Positions 51,218 to 60,638 of a stretch of DNA of 64,000 nt are shown here, in pieces. Positions within the stretch are counted from its first letter, which is position 1. Every line of letters begins with the position of its first letter. The stretch covers positions 744,001 through 808,000 of the forward strand of contig NZ_AUUA01000001.1 of assembly GCF_000439085.1 (NCBI RefSeq), written 5' to 3'. Position numbers and translations under genes: made by a program. The notes beneath the pieces were generated by a model. It saw only the letters and a program-made list of their open reading frames with translations, searched no databases and was not told the origin of the DNA. Source of the stretch: Leminorella grimontii ATCC 33999 = DSM 5078. Lineage in GTDB: Bacteria > Pseudomonadota > Gammaproteobacteria > Enterobacterales > Enterobacteriaceae.

Positions 51218-51470
51218 GCGTGTGGGGTTCCTAATAGCCTGAATCATTAAAAAATCGACGGACCGATGAGTCTGAAAGAAGCGACTAAGTGAATCATTTA
51301 GTCGCGTAATCTAAACGAATAAACGCGCCCACCGTTTGATTCACTGCGAATTAATTCTTTCATCGGCTTGCCTAGATATGCCGCTAACTATAACATGCTG
51401 CCATATATTGGTGTATTTTACAGATACGGCTCTATTTAACGATGATTGAGCCCAACTTGAGTCAGAATCG

Positions 51471-52157
51471 ATGTCACAATCGCCCGTTGAATTGAAAGGC
51501 AGCAGCTTTACGCTGTCAGTTGTCCATCTACATCATTCAGAGCCCGACGTTATTCGCGAGGCGCTAACGGAGAAGGTCAAGCAGGCGCCGGCATTTTTAC
51601 AAAATGCGCCCGTCGTGTTAAACGTCGCCACGCTGGAGCCGGGTGCAGACTGGCTTGCGCTTCAGCGCGCCGTGAGCGAGGCGGGCCTTCGCGTCGTGGG
51701 CGTCAGCGGCTATCAGGGCGATGAGCAAAAGCAGGCGATTCAGTCAGCAGGCCTGCCGCTTCTGACCGAAGGGAAAAGCCCCAAGGCGTCAAAAGCGGCG
51801 GCAGCGGCCCCTATTCAACCCCCGTTGGCAAAAACTCAAATCATCGATAAACCGATTCGCACCGGGCAGCAAATTTATGCCCGCAACAGCGATTTGATCG
51901 TGGTAAGCCACGTCAGCGCCGGCGCTGAGCTGATTGCCGACGGCAATATCCACGTTTACGGCACGATGCGCGGCCGCGCCTTGGCCGGCGCCAGCGGCGA
52001 CTCTGGCTGTCAGATATTCTGCACACAGCTGGCTGCCGAACTGGTATCTATCGCGGGCCAGTACTGGCTGAGCGACCGAATACCAAAAGAATTTTATGAA
52101 CGCAGCGCCAGACTGTTTTTAAAATCAAATATACTCACCATTGAACCACTAAATTGA
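51471..52157 (+). CDS. minC: Septum site-determining protein MinC
   Basis: 228 residues. The N-terminal FtsZ-antagonising domain ([16 protein letters not shown]) is followed by an Ala/Pro-rich linker (about 100-120) and the beta-helix domain that binds MinD ([23 protein letters not shown]). With MinD it blocks Z-ring formation away from mid-cell. The next gene starts 23 bp after its stop. Confidence 0.97.
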   Translation: MSQSPVELKGSSFTLSVVHLHHSEPDVIREALTEKVKQAPAFLQNAPVVLNVATLEPGADWLALQRAVSEAGLRVVGVSGYQGDEQKQAIQSAGLPLLTEGKSPKASKAAAAAPIQPPLAKTQIIDKPIRTGQQIYARNSDLIVVSHVSAGAELIADGNIHVYGTMRGRALAGASGDSGCQIFCTQLAAELVSIAGQYWLSDRIPKEFYERSARLFLKSNILTIEPLN

Positions 52158-52180
52158 AGCCCTTTTACAAGGAACACGCT

Positions 52181-52996
52181 ATGGCACGTATTATTGTTGT
52201 TACTTCCGGTAAGGGTGGCGTTGGTAAAACTACCTCCAGCGCGGCCATTGCTACCGGTTTAGCACAAAGAGGTAAGAAGACCGTCGTTATCGATTTCGAT
52301 ATCGGACTACGTAATCTTGATTTGATCATGGGATGTGAACGCCGTGTCGTGTATGACTTTGTCAACGTAATCCAAGGGGACGCGACGCTGAATCAGGCGT
52401 TAATCAAGGACAAGCGTACTGAAAACCTGTACATTCTGCCGGCATCGCAAACGCGCGACAAAGACGCGCTGACCCGCGAAGGCGTGGAGAAAGTGCTGAA
52501 CGAACTCGACGAGATGGGTTACGACTTTATCGTCTGCGACTCTCCGGCCGGTATTGAAAGCGGCGCGCTGATGGCGCTCTACTTCGCCGACGAAGCGGTG
52601 ATCACCACCAACCCGGAAGTCTCCTCCGTTCGCGACTCAGACCGCATTCTGGGCATCCTTGCCTCTAAGTCTCGCCGCGCAGAAAACGGTCAGGATCCGA
52701 TTAAAGAGCACCTGCTGCTCACCCGCTACAACCCCGGACGCGTTACCCGCGGCGATATGCTGAGCGTGGAAGACGTGGTTGAAATCCTGCGCATTCCCCT
52801 GCTGGGCGTCATTCCGGAAAGCCAGTCCGTGCTGCGCGCCTCGAACCAGGGCGAGCCGGTCATTCTGGATGCGGAATCCGACGCGGGTCAGGCTTACTCT
52901 GACACCATCGACCGCCTGCTGGGCGAAGAAAAACCCTTCCGCTTTTTAACCGAAGAGAAGAAAGGTTTCTTAAAGCGTCTGTTTGGAGGGAACTAA
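52181..52996 (+). CDS. minD: Septum site-determining ATPase MinD
   Basis: 271 residues. The deviant Walker A KGGVGKTT lies at the N-terminus (IIVVTSGKGGVGKTTSSAA), with IDFDIGLRNLD and the Walker B-like FIVCDSPAG. The C-terminal amphipathic membrane helix is conserved (EEKKGFLKRLFGGN). A longer frame from 52154 overlaps minC, but the ATG at 52181 follows an AAGGAA ribosome-binding site. It recruits MinC to the membrane and oscillates with MinE. Confidence 0.98.
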   Translation: MARIIVVTSGKGGVGKTTSSAAIATGLAQRGKKTVVIDFDIGLRNLDLIMGCERRVVYDFVNVIQGDATLNQALIKDKRTENLYILPASQTRDKDALTREGVEKVLNELDEMGYDFIVCDSPAGIESGALMALYFADEAVITTNPEVSSVRDSDRILGILASKSRRAENGQDPIKEHLLLTRYNPGRVTRGDMLSVEDVVEILRIPLLGVIPESQSVLRASNQGEPVILDAESDAGQAYSDTIDRLLGEEKPFRFLTEEKKGFLKRLFGGN

Positions 52997-52999
52997 GAC

Positions 53000-53269
53000 A
53001 TGGCACTGTTAGACTTTTTCCTGTCGCGTAAAAAGCAGACGGCCAACATCGCCAAAGAACGCCTGCAGATTATCGTGGCCGAACGCCGCCGCGGCGACAG
53101 CGAACCGCACTACCTGCCGCAGCTCAAGCGCGATATTCTTGAGGTTATCTGTAAATACGTGCAGATCGACCCTGAAATGGTTAGCGTGCAGCTGGAGCAA
53201 AAAGGCGACGACATCTCCGTGCTGGAGCTGAACGTGACCCTACCGGAAGCCGAAGAGAAGCGGAGCTAA
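53000..53269 (+). CDS. minE: Cell division topological specificity factor MinE
   Basis: 89 residues, the usual size. The N-terminal membrane-binding and MinD-stimulating part ([29 protein letters not shown]) is followed by the dimerisation domain ([17 protein letters not shown]). It stimulates MinD ATPase and confines MinCD to the poles. It is last in minCDE and is followed by a strong terminator. Confidence 0.98.
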   Translation: MALLDFFLSRKKQTANIAKERLQIIVAERRRGDSEPHYLPQLKRDILEVICKYVQIDPEMVSVQLEQKGDDISVLELNVTLPEAEEKRS

Positions 53270-53295
53270 ATCCCCTTTTCTCTTTTACTAAATGG

Positions 53296-53337
53296 AAAAA
53301 ACGCCGTTTATTGCTTGTTGAATAAACGGCGTTTTTT
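53296..53337. terminator. Bidirectional terminator between minE and ymdB
   Basis: AAAACGCCGTTTATT pairs with AATAAACGGCGTTTT around an 8-nt loop, with A/T tracts on both sides, suiting the convergent genes. Confidence 0.92.
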
Positions 53338-53339
53338 AT

Positions 53340-53873
53340 TCAGGCGTCATTTATCCCCGCCAACAGCGCCCGATAAATATCCGCATTCTCCTGCTCAAAG
53401 CAGACAACGTTCACCTTCTCAATCGCCGGATTGTCGGCAAGCGCATCAAAAATCGCCGCCAGCGCGATTTCCGCCGCCGCTTCTTTTGGGAAACGATAAA
53501 TGCCGGTGCTGATATTGGGGAAAGAGACGCTGGCTATGCCAAGCGCTTTCACCCGTTGAAAACAGCTGCGATAGGCCTTTTGCAGCAATTCGGCCTCATT
53601 TCTTTGCCCGCCGCTCCAGAACGGCCCAACGGTGTGGATCACGTATTTAACGGGCAGCTTTCCCGCCGAGGTGACAACCGCTTCGCCCACGTCGCACTTG
53701 CCCTGGCGCGCGATGATTTTGCGGCATTCGTCGAGGATCTCCTTCCCGCCGGCTCGGTGTATGGCGCCGTCAACGCCACCACCGCCCAAAAGAGAGGTAT
53801 TCGCCGCATTCACAATCGCGTCAGCGGCGATAAGGGTGATGTCGCCTTTCAGGACGTGGATTTTCTCTTTCAT
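53340..53873 (-). CDS. ymdB: Macrodomain protein, O-acetyl-ADP-ribose deacetylase YmdB
   Basis: 177 residues forming a single macrodomain. The ADP-ribose-binding elements GDITLIAADAIVNAANTSLLGGGGVDGAIHRAGG and VSFPNISTGIYRFP are intact. E. coli YmdB deacetylates O-acetyl-ADP-ribose and modulates RNase III. It lies next to minE here, unlike in E. coli. It is 27 bp downstream of rnd in the same direction. Confidence 0.93.
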   Translation of the reverse strand: MKEKIHVLKGDITLIAADAIVNAANTSLLGGGGVDGAIHRAGGKEILDECRKIIARQGKCDVGEAVVTSAGKLPVKYVIHTVGPFWSGGQRNEAELLQKAYRSCFQRVKALGIASVSFPNISTGIYRFPKEAAAEIALAAIFDALADNPAIEKVNVVCFEQENADIYRALLAGINDA

Positions 53874-53900
53874 ACGGTGATTTCCTTAACAGAGCTACTG

Positions 53901-55025
53901 CTACTGCTGCTGCGCCATAAACGCCCTCAGCCGCTCTCCCATCAGCTCGCCGCGCCAGCCTTGCAACAGCTCGGGCGTACACGTTTCCTCACGGGACTGC
54001 CAGTAGGACTTCAGCAGCTGGTTAATCTGCCGGCGGGAGGCCAACAGCTCGGCATTCAGACCGCACTCCGTTGAAATCGTCTGAACGAGCGTCTTAATCT
54101 CTTTAAAGACCCTTTTATAGTTCGGGTAGTCAACGATGCGGACAATCCTTTCAGGCAGTTCAGCGTCGTCCAGCGCCGCGCCTTCTGCCGCCAGCTTTAA
54201 CAGAGTGCGCCCGTGAAAGCGGATCTCTGGCCCGCTCAGACCAAGCGACTCCAGCTCGGACATCGACGTCGGCTGACGTTTCGCCACCTGCCAGAGGCTG
54301 TCTTCTCGTACGACAAAATTGACCGCCATATCGCGCTCGCGCGCGTAGTTCAAGCGCCACGCGGCCAGCAGCTTAAGTACGCCCAGCTGGCGCTCGTCCA
54401 GCTGCCAGGCGTTGTTGATTTCAAAGTAGGCCGCGTCAGGACTGAGCGTTTCGCCGCGGCGGGCGCTCATCATGATGCACTCGTCCTCTGCCGCAGCCAG
54501 CCAGCCTCGCTCCTGCGTTTCGTTTTGGATCTTTTCAGCGATCGGCAGCAGGTAGTAAACGTCGGCAGCGGCATAAACACACTGCTTCTCCGTGAGCGGC
54601 CTTGCCAGCCAGTCGGTGCGAGATTCGCTTTTGTCCAGCTCAACGCCCAGATACTCGGCCACCAGCGTGGCAAATCCGGTAGACAGCGGACGCTGGTTAA
54701 ACGCCGCCAGCACCTGCGTATCAATCATCGGATCCGGCATCACGCCGAATTCATGTTGGAACACTTCCAGATCTTCGCTGCAGGCGTGAAGATACTTAAT
54801 CACCTGCTTATTGGTCAGCAGCGCGACGAACGGCGACCAGTCTTTAATATTAAGCGGATCAACCAAAGTGACATTGTCACCATCATACAGCTGTATCAAC
54901 CCCAGCTGAGGGTAATAGGTTCGGGTGCGGACAAACTCGGTGTCCAGCGCAATAAGCGACTTCTGGGAAGCGCTGTCGCACATGCCCTTCAGCTGTTCAT
55001 CAGTCGTAATCAGTTGATAGTTCAA
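53901..55025 (-). CDS. rnd: Ribonuclease D
   Basis: 374 residues. 3'-5' exonuclease that trims tRNA precursors. The DEDD acids appear in LIALDTEFVRTRTYYPQLGL, HACSEDLEVFQHEFG and CVYAAADVYYLLPI (Tyr of the DEDDy type), followed by HRDC-type helical domains (DERQLGVLKLLAAWR). It follows fadD in the same direction, as in E. coli. A matS site lies in its coding sequence (54868). Confidence 0.96.
   Translation of the reverse strand: MNYQLITTDEQLKGMCDSASQKSLIALDTEFVRTRTYYPQLGLIQLYDGDNVTLVDPLNIKDWSPFVALLTNKQVIKYLHACSEDLEVFQHEFGVMPDPMIDTQVLAAFNQRPLSTGFATLVAEYLGVELDKSESRTDWLARPLTEKQCVYAAADVYYLLPIAEKIQNETQERGWLAAAEDECIMMSARRGETLSPDAAYFEINNAWQLDERQLGVLKLLAAWRLNYARERDMAVNFVVREDSLWQVAKRQPTSMSELESLGLSGPEIRFHGRTLLKLAAEGAALDDAELPERIVRIVDYPNYKRVFKEIKTLVQTISTECGLNAELLASRRQINQLLKSYWQSREETCTPELLQGWRGELMGERLRAFMAQQQ
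54868..54880. other. matS site, inside rnd
   Basis: GTGACATTGTCAC, a perfect match to GTGACRNYGTCAC. Confidence 0.8.
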
Positions 55026-55058
55026 AACGGTTCTCTTTATAGAATTTCTTAACTACAA

Positions 55059-55075
55059 CGCCGGATAATCCGGCG
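55059..55075. other. Hairpin between fadD and rnd
   Basis: CGCCGGAT and ATCCGGCG are self-complementary around a single A (so at most about six effective pairs). On the minus strand it lies 37 bp past the fadD stop with a weak T-tract; possible terminator or processing site. Confidence 0.45.
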
Positions 55076-55111
55076 CTATGAATAGATAAATACACAGAGC
55101 GCTATACCGCC

Positions 55112-56794
55112 CTACTTGTCGTCTTTAGGCTTCATCGCCTCGTCGCGCAGCGCCTTTCTCAAGATTTTGCCCACGTTGGACTTCGGCAGCTCTTCGCGAA
55201 ACTCGATAATTTTGGGCACCTTGTAGCCGGTTAACCCTTCGCGGCAGTGCGCCAGCAGCTCTTCGCGCGTTAGCGTAGGGTCTTTTTTTACTACGCAGAT
55301 TTTTACCGTCTCGCCGGAAACCTCGTGCGGCACGCCGATAGCGGCCACCTCCAGCACTTTCGGATGGTGGGCCACGACGTCTTCGATTTCGTTGGGGTAC
55401 ACGTTAAAGCCGGAAACCAGAATCATGTCCTTCTTGCGATCGACGATTTTCATAAAGCCCTGTTCATCCATCACCACGATATCGCCGGTCGCCAACCAGC
55501 CGTCTTTCAACACTTCTCGCGTTGCTTCCGGGCGCTGCCAGTATCCTTCCATCACCTGCGGCCCCTTTACCCACAGCTCTCCGGCCTCGCCTTTAGCAAC
55601 GTCGTTGCCGCTGTCGTCCACCAGGCGAACCTCGGTCGATGCGACGGGAAGACCGATGCTGCCGCTGTATTCTTTCAGGTCGTAGGGGTTACCCGCCACC
55701 AGCGGCGAGCACTCCGTCAGGCCGTAGCCTTCAAGCAGGTGCGTGCCGGTGAGCTGGTGCCAGCGCTCGGCGACGCTGCGCTGCACTGACATACCGCCGC
55801 CGACGGTAATGTGCATGCGGCTGAAGTCCAACTCGCGGAAGTCTTCATCATTAAGCAGGGCGTTAAACAGCGTGTTTACGCCGGTCAGGGCCGTAAACGG
55901 ATAGCGGGAGATCTCTTTCACCATGCCCTTTAAATCGCGCGGGTTAGTGATAAGAAGGCTACAGCCGCCGATTTCCATAAACAGCAGGCAGTTCACCGTA
56001 AGGGCGAAGATGTGATAAAGCGGCAGCGCCGTCACCACCATCTCGCCGCCGACGGTCAGCAGCGGGCTGTAGTTGGCACACGCCTGCGCCATATTAGCCA
56101 GCAGGTTGCGGTGGCTCAGCATGGCGCCCTTAGCGACGCCGGTCGTTCCGCCGGTATACTGCAACAGCGCCAGATCGTCATGGCCCAGCTGCGGCTTGAC
56201 GTACTGCTGGTGGCGACCGGTGCGCAGCGCGCAGCGAAACGACACCGCGCCGGGCAGGCTGTATTTGGGCACCAGCCGTTTAACGTATTTCACGACAAAG
56301 TTGACCAGCGAACGTTTGCCCACGGCGAGCTGATCGCCCAGGCCGGTCAAAATAACGTGCTCAATAGCGGTGTTCTTAACCACCTTATCCAGCGTGTGGG
56401 CAAAGTTGGAAACGATGACGATGGCCTTGGCGCCGCAGTCGTTTAGCTGATGTTCCAGCTCCCGCGGCGTATAGAGCGGGTTTACGTTAACCACCACCAA
56501 GCCTGCGCGCAGCACGCCAAACAGCGCTATCGGATATTGCAGCACGTTGGGCATCATCAGCGCGACCCGATCGCCCTTTTTCAGGCCCAGCGTATTTTGT
56601 AAGTAGGCGGCAAAGGCGCGGCTGCGCTTTTCCAGCCGGCGAAAGGTCATCACCTTGCCCTGATTGATATAGGCAGGCTGATCGGCAAAGCGCCTGACCG
56701 AGTTCTCAAACATATCCGCCAGCGAGTTATAGCGATCCAGATTGATGTCCGACGGAACGTCTTTGGGATAGCGAGATAGCCAGATTTTTTCCAA
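55112..56794 (-). CDS. fadD: Long-chain fatty acid-CoA ligase
   Basis: 560 residues (E. coli 561). The ATP/AMP loop [18 protein letters not shown] and the FACS signature [21 protein letters not shown] with [17 protein letters not shown] are present. It activates incoming long-chain fatty acids at the inner membrane for beta-oxidation, and is a known FadR target; I could not find a clear FadR site in the 107-bp gap. The start codon is TTG with GGAG six bases upstream, as in E. coli. Confidence 0.97.
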   Translation of the reverse strand: MEKIWLSRYPKDVPSDINLDRYNSLADMFENSVRRFADQPAYINQGKVMTFRRLEKRSRAFAAYLQNTLGLKKGDRVALMMPNVLQYPIALFGVLRAGLVVVNVNPLYTPRELEHQLNDCGAKAIVIVSNFAHTLDKVVKNTAIEHVILTGLGDQLAVGKRSLVNFVVKYVKRLVPKYSLPGAVSFRCALRTGRHQQYVKPQLGHDDLALLQYTGGTTGVAKGAMLSHRNLLANMAQACANYSPLLTVGGEMVVTALPLYHIFALTVNCLLFMEIGGCSLLITNPRDLKGMVKEISRYPFTALTGVNTLFNALLNDEDFRELDFSRMHITVGGGMSVQRSVAERWHQLTGTHLLEGYGLTECSPLVAGNPYDLKEYSGSIGLPVASTEVRLVDDSGNDVAKGEAGELWVKGPQVMEGYWQRPEATREVLKDGWLATGDIVVMDEQGFMKIVDRKKDMILVSGFNVYPNEIEDVVAHHPKVLEVAAIGVPHEVSGETVKICVVKKDPTLTREELLAHCREGLTGYKVPKIIEFREELPKSNVGKILRKALRDEAMKPKDDK

Positions 56795-56901
56795 TTTTAA
56801 CTCCTTTACGACCGCGTCCTTTTCCCGTTGTTATTCTCATCGGAAAGGCTAAGAGCGCGCCACAGTGCAATATTTATTCAGGGCTTAATGCAATAACAAT
56901 T

Positions 56902-57603
56902 CTATTCTCGACCCGGCAGCTTCTTCCAAGCCACTTCGTTACGCAGATAAACGGGTTCTATGCGATCCGCCGGCAGCGTTTCGCCTCGCTGCCAGCGCGC
57001 CAGCGCCAGAGGCAGCATATCCTGCGCGTGGGGAAACAAAACGCCACCGTCCCGAAGCCTGGCCGGGCTGCCGTTCCCCATATCGGGATACGTTTGCCAG
57101 CCGGTGCCGACGGTCGCCCACTCGCCGCCGACGGCGCTCAGCGACTCGCTCACGCTCAAGGGAGCAAGTACGCTTTCACCGCCAACGGCCAGCCATTCGC
57201 CCTGCGCCGAGCGCTCATAGCGCCCCCAGTAAACTTCGCTCATGCGGGCATCAATCGCCGACAGCACTCGCGTTGCTCCGCTAATGCGGTAAGCGCCCTG
57301 CGCCATGGTTTCCAACGTTGACAGGCCAATGACCGGCAGCTCAGCACCCAGCGCCAGCCCTTGCGTAATGCCAATAGCAATGCGTACGCCGGTAAAGCTG
57401 CCGGGGCCATGACCAAACGCCAGAGCGTCAAGGTTTTGCAGCGTCAGGCCGGACTCATCAAGCGCCTGCTGCACCATAGGAAGCAGGCGTTGGGCATGTT
57501 CACGCGGACACTCGGCATAAACCGAATGAACCTCGCCGTCGTTCCAAACGGCGACGGAACAGGCTTCAGTAGCAGCGTCAATGGCCAGAATTCGTGTAGA
57601 CAT
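56902..57603 (-). CDS. tsaB: tRNA threonylcarbamoyladenosine biosynthesis protein TsaB
   Basis: 233 residues, formerly yeaZ. The ASKHA-type N-terminus [16 protein letters not shown] is followed by [22 protein letters not shown] and the metal-like motif ARMSEVYWG. It forms the TsaBDE complex that installs t6A at position 37 of ANN-decoding tRNAs. In E. coli a lipoprotein gene (yeaY) lies between fadD and tsaB; it is missing here. Confidence 0.96.
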   Translation of the reverse strand: MSTRILAIDAATEACSVAVWNDGEVHSVYAECPREHAQRLLPMVQQALDESGLTLQNLDALAFGHGPGSFTGVRIAIGITQGLALGAELPVIGLSTLETMAQGAYRISGATRVLSAIDARMSEVYWGRYERSAQGEWLAVGGESVLAPLSVSESLSAVGGEWATVGTGWQTYPDMGNGSPARLRDGGVLFPHAQDMLPLALARWQRGETLPADRIEPVYLRNEVAWKKLPGRE

Positions 57604-57678
57604 AGAAAACCTCAGGCAGGACCTTCTTTTTGAATATAACTAAAGTGGGCAATAGTATCATATAGGCACCATTCGCCT

Positions 57679-59601
57679 CTATTTATCGTCATTCGGCGGC
57701 GTTCCCTGCTTTAGAAAAGCCATCGCTTTGTCCAAATCGCGCGTGCGCGGCGCCGGCGGCAGGCTATTGAGGAAGATTTCGCCGTAGGGGCGCATCACCA
57801 GGCGATTATCGCAAATGACAATCACGCCGCGATCGGTCGTGTCGCGAATAAGCCGCCCTACGCCCTGCTTAAGGGTAATGACCGCGTCGGGAAGCTGAAC
57901 CTCTTGAAACGGATCGCCGCCGCGCAGCCGGCAGTCCTCAATGCGCGCCTTAAGCAGCGGATCGTCCGGCGCGGTAAAGGGCAGCTTGTCGATAATCACG
58001 CAGGACAGCGCATCGCCCCGTACGTCTACGCCTTCCCAGAAGCTGTTGGTCGCGACCAGCAGCGCGTTGCCCGAAGCGACAAACTCCGACAGCAGCTTGG
58101 CTTTGCTGGTCTCTCCCTGCATCAGAACCGGCAGCGTCATGGTTTCACGAAAGACCACCGTCAGGTCGCGCATCATCTTGTGCGACGTACAGAGGAAAAA
58201 GCAGCGTCCGTCGTTGGCCTCAATCAGCGGGCGCAGCATGTGAGCCAGCTGCTTTGCGCCGTTGAACTGATTGGGGGACGGCAAAAAGCGCGGCACGCAT
58301 AAGAGCGCCTGGTTGGCGTAGTCAAAGGGGCTGGCCAGCAGCAGCGTCTCCGACTTGGTCAACCCCAAGCGCTGATTGAAGTGCTCCAGCGACTCATTGA
58401 CCGACAGCGTGGCGGAGGTAAATATCCAGCTCCCCTTTTTGTCCTTCATCACTTCCTGAAACTTTTCCGCGACCGACAGCGGCGTCAGCGCCAGAATAAA
58501 GTGGCGGGCGCTGCACTCATACCAGTAGCTATAGCCGGGGATCGAGACGTCCTTCAGGCGGGTTAAGCGCGAACGGTAAAGGGTCGCGCGTTCGAAGGCG
58601 GCGTCCAGCAGGGCCGAACGCCCAAGCGCCATTTTAATGACGTCGTAACACAGCGTCAGCGCGTCGTCTACCAGCAGCAGCGCCCGTTGAACCGAAGCCT
58701 GCTCAAGCAGGTCTCGCAGGTTGCCGCGAAAGCCCGGATCGCCGAGCGCCAGCCTAAAATCCTGCGTGCTTTGCGTCAGGCGATCGGCGCTCTTTTGCAG
58801 CTGCGCCATATCCCGCACTTCCGTGCGGTAGGCGATAGTGATGTCTTTGGCCAAGTCCATCAGCTGGCGGCTGGAGAGCTGCTGGCCGAAATACTGGCTG
58901 GCGATGTCCGGCAGCTGGTGCGCCTCGTCGAAAATCATCACGTCGGCGTCGGGGATAAGCTCGGCAAAGCCGGTCTCTTTAACTACCACATCGGCTAAGA
59001 ACAGGTGATGGTTAACCACCACCAGATCGGCCTCCATCGCTTTACGCCGCGCCCTGACCACGAAGCACTCTTTGTAGTTGGGGCAGTCGCCGCCCAGACA
59101 GTTGTCGTTGGTGCTGGTCACCAGTGGCCAGATGAAGCTGTCTTCCGCCACCTGCGTGCAGGTGCTGATATCGCCGTCTACGGTGCTGGAAGACCAGCGT
59201 CTAAGCTTGACGAGATCCTTAAGCGATGCGTCGGACAGCTCGCCGCCGGTCATGCTCTGCTGCTCCATGCGCTCCAGGCACAGGTAGTTGGAACGCCCCT
59301 TAAGCAGCGCCAGCTTGCCGCTAAACTCCAGCGCGGTAGCTACCGTCGGCAAATCGCGGGCGAACAGCTGGTCTTGCAACGCCTTGGAGCCGGTCGAAAC
59401 GATGACCTTCTTTTTAGAACGCAGAGCGGGAACCAGATAGGCGTAGGTTTTACCGGTACCGGTGCCGGCTTCAACCACCAGCTCCTGGCCCTTTTTTATG
59501 GCCGTCGTGATGGCTTTCGCCATTATCCGCTGGGGTTCACGCGGCTTGAAACCGTCAATCGCCTTGGCCAGCGCGCCTTTGGGAGAGAAATCGTCCGTCA
59601 A
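57679..59601 (-). CDS. yoaA: ATP-dependent DNA helicase YoaA (XPD/DinG type)
   Basis: 640 residues. Walker A EAGTGTGKTYAYL, DEAH box IFDEAHQLPDI, and iron-sulfur cysteines in SNYLCLERM and DNCLGGDCPNYKECF. Helicase motif VI is GVGRLIRDTTDRGV. In E. coli it works with the polymerase III chi subunit to resolve damaged replication forks. It is in the same direction as tsaB with a 75-bp gap, and divergent from yoaB. Confidence 0.95.
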   Translation of the reverse strand: MTDDFSPKGALAKAIDGFKPREPQRIMAKAITTAIKKGQELVVEAGTGTGKTYAYLVPALRSKKKVIVSTGSKALQDQLFARDLPTVATALEFSGKLALLKGRSNYLCLERMEQQSMTGGELSDASLKDLVKLRRWSSSTVDGDISTCTQVAEDSFIWPLVTSTNDNCLGGDCPNYKECFVVRARRKAMEADLVVVNHHLFLADVVVKETGFAELIPDADVMIFDEAHQLPDIASQYFGQQLSSRQLMDLAKDITIAYRTEVRDMAQLQKSADRLTQSTQDFRLALGDPGFRGNLRDLLEQASVQRALLLVDDALTLCYDVIKMALGRSALLDAAFERATLYRSRLTRLKDVSIPGYSYWYECSARHFILALTPLSVAEKFQEVMKDKKGSWIFTSATLSVNESLEHFNQRLGLTKSETLLLASPFDYANQALLCVPRFLPSPNQFNGAKQLAHMLRPLIEANDGRCFFLCTSHKMMRDLTVVFRETMTLPVLMQGETSKAKLLSEFVASGNALLVATNSFWEGVDVRGDALSCVIIDKLPFTAPDDPLLKARIEDCRLRGGDPFQEVQLPDAVITLKQGVGRLIRDTTDRGVIVICDNRLVMRPYGEIFLNSLPPAPRTRDLDKAMAFLKQGTPPNDDK

Positions 59602-59846
59602 ATCAGTTGTCCGTCATTGTGGCCGCCATCATATGACGGAAAGTAAAAAACAAAACTGTCGACTATTATGCCAAGGCTCCCCACCTATCACCACTCGGAT
59701 TTCCATTTCCACTGCTTTGATATCGCGAGTTCTTGTGAAAATGTATTCCCGCAGGCGGTTATGTTAACCTCTCGCCCTATCCGTTTTCTAAACCGAATAT
59801 GTAGAACGGTTTTATTGTTGAACTCACCCTTCAGGAGCAATGCCCT

Positions 59847-60191
59847 ATGACTCTCGAACGCATCAACCCGGCCAAGCGCTGGTCGGACGCCGTGGTTTAT
59901 AACGATACGATTTACTACACCAGCGTGCCGGAAAATCTGGACGCCGACGCAACAGAACAAACCGCCAACGTGCTGGCCGATATCGACAGAATGCTCGCGC
60001 AGCTAGGGTCGGATAAAACCCGCATTATCGATGCGACCATATTTTTGGCCGATCGCCGGGACTTCGCCGCCATGAACGCCGCCTGGGACGCCTGGGTCGT
60101 CGACGGCAAGGCGCCGGTGCGCTGCACCGTTGAGGCGGCGTTGATGAATGCGAAATATAAGGTGGAAATCAAGATTGTTGCCGCCCGCTGA
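59847..60191 (+). CDS. yoaB: RidA-family protein YoaB
   Basis: 114 residues with the RidA/YjgF trimer fold: RWSDAVVYNDTIYYTSVPEN, QTANVLADIDRMLAQLGSDKTRIIDATIF, and APVRCTVEAALMNAKYKVEIKIVA. The conserved arginine in PVRCTVEA is present. RidA members hydrolyse reactive enamine/imine intermediates; YoaB itself is little characterised. CAGGAGCA precedes the ATG. Confidence 0.93.
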   Translation: MTLERINPAKRWSDAVVYNDTIYYTSVPENLDADATEQTANVLADIDRMLAQLGSDKTRIIDATIFLADRRDFAAMNAAWDAWVVDGKAPVRCTVEAALMNAKYKVEIKIVAAR

Positions 60192-60229
60192 GCGTTAAGC
60201 CGATAGCTGAACGTATATTAATGATGATG

Positions 60230-60267
60230 GCCGGAAGATTTTAATTCGTCTCCCGGCTTTTATTTTT
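60230..60267 (+). terminator. yoaB terminator
   Basis: GCCGG...CCGGC, extended by three pairs past an A-C mismatch, with a 10-nt loop and a TTTTATTTTT tail. Confidence 0.75.
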
Positions 60268-60344
60268 AGGCAAGAAGTGGAAATTCCCCAAGCATACAAA
60301 AACAGGTAACAAGATCGGATATAAGATAAAAATCAATGTGATAG

Positions 60345-60560
60345 GCCAACAACAATTCACAATTCAAATCGATGAGGCAAAAATAGAATTAAAAATAGAA
60401 TATTTCACCAAACAGCGACAACATAACGATCTATTAGGAATATTCGGCCTGACTAAGGCAGAAAATATGACCTAAGAGATTTATTAATATCAATAAGATA
60501 GCCCCTTCGCTCCCCCGTCTTAAAATTGACACGTTACAACGCGTTATTTTTAATAGCTGC
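60345..60560 (+). promoter_or_regulatory. Adhesin array control region, copy 1
   Basis: AT-rich. Elements shared with copies 2 and 3, in order: CAACAATTC (60350), ACGATCTATTAGG (60426), AATATCAATAAGATA (60486-60500), TTGACA (60526-60531) and, 17 bp on, TTTAAT (60549-60554). Spacing between the AATATCAATA motif and the -35 is 39-40 bp in all three copies. The motif is a candidate regulator site. It fills most of the 447-bp gap after yoaB; the 5' leader of about 78 nt shows nothing else. Confidence 0.7.
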
Positions 60561-60638
60561 CACAGTAAAAGCAGACTTCATGGTCCAAGAGCCCCAAAAA
60601 GTCTCTCTGCGTCGTCAAAAAGATAAGGGACTACGATT

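Noticed and set aside
54213-55052. 279-codon plus-strand ORF opposite rnd
   Set aside because: It is antisense to a full-length, motif-complete RNase D; composition is that of a shadow frame.
56795-56901. FadR operator upstream of fadD
   Set aside because: No stretch close to the CTGGTCNGAC core could be found by eye.
59005-59646. 213-codon plus-strand ORF opposite yoaA
   Set aside because: Antisense to the helicase motifs; no independent support.
60526-60545. Tus/Ter-like GTTGTAAC on the minus strand
   Set aside because: Only the central bases match the Ter consensus; the flanks do not, and the sequence is explained as part of the repeated adhesin promoter.
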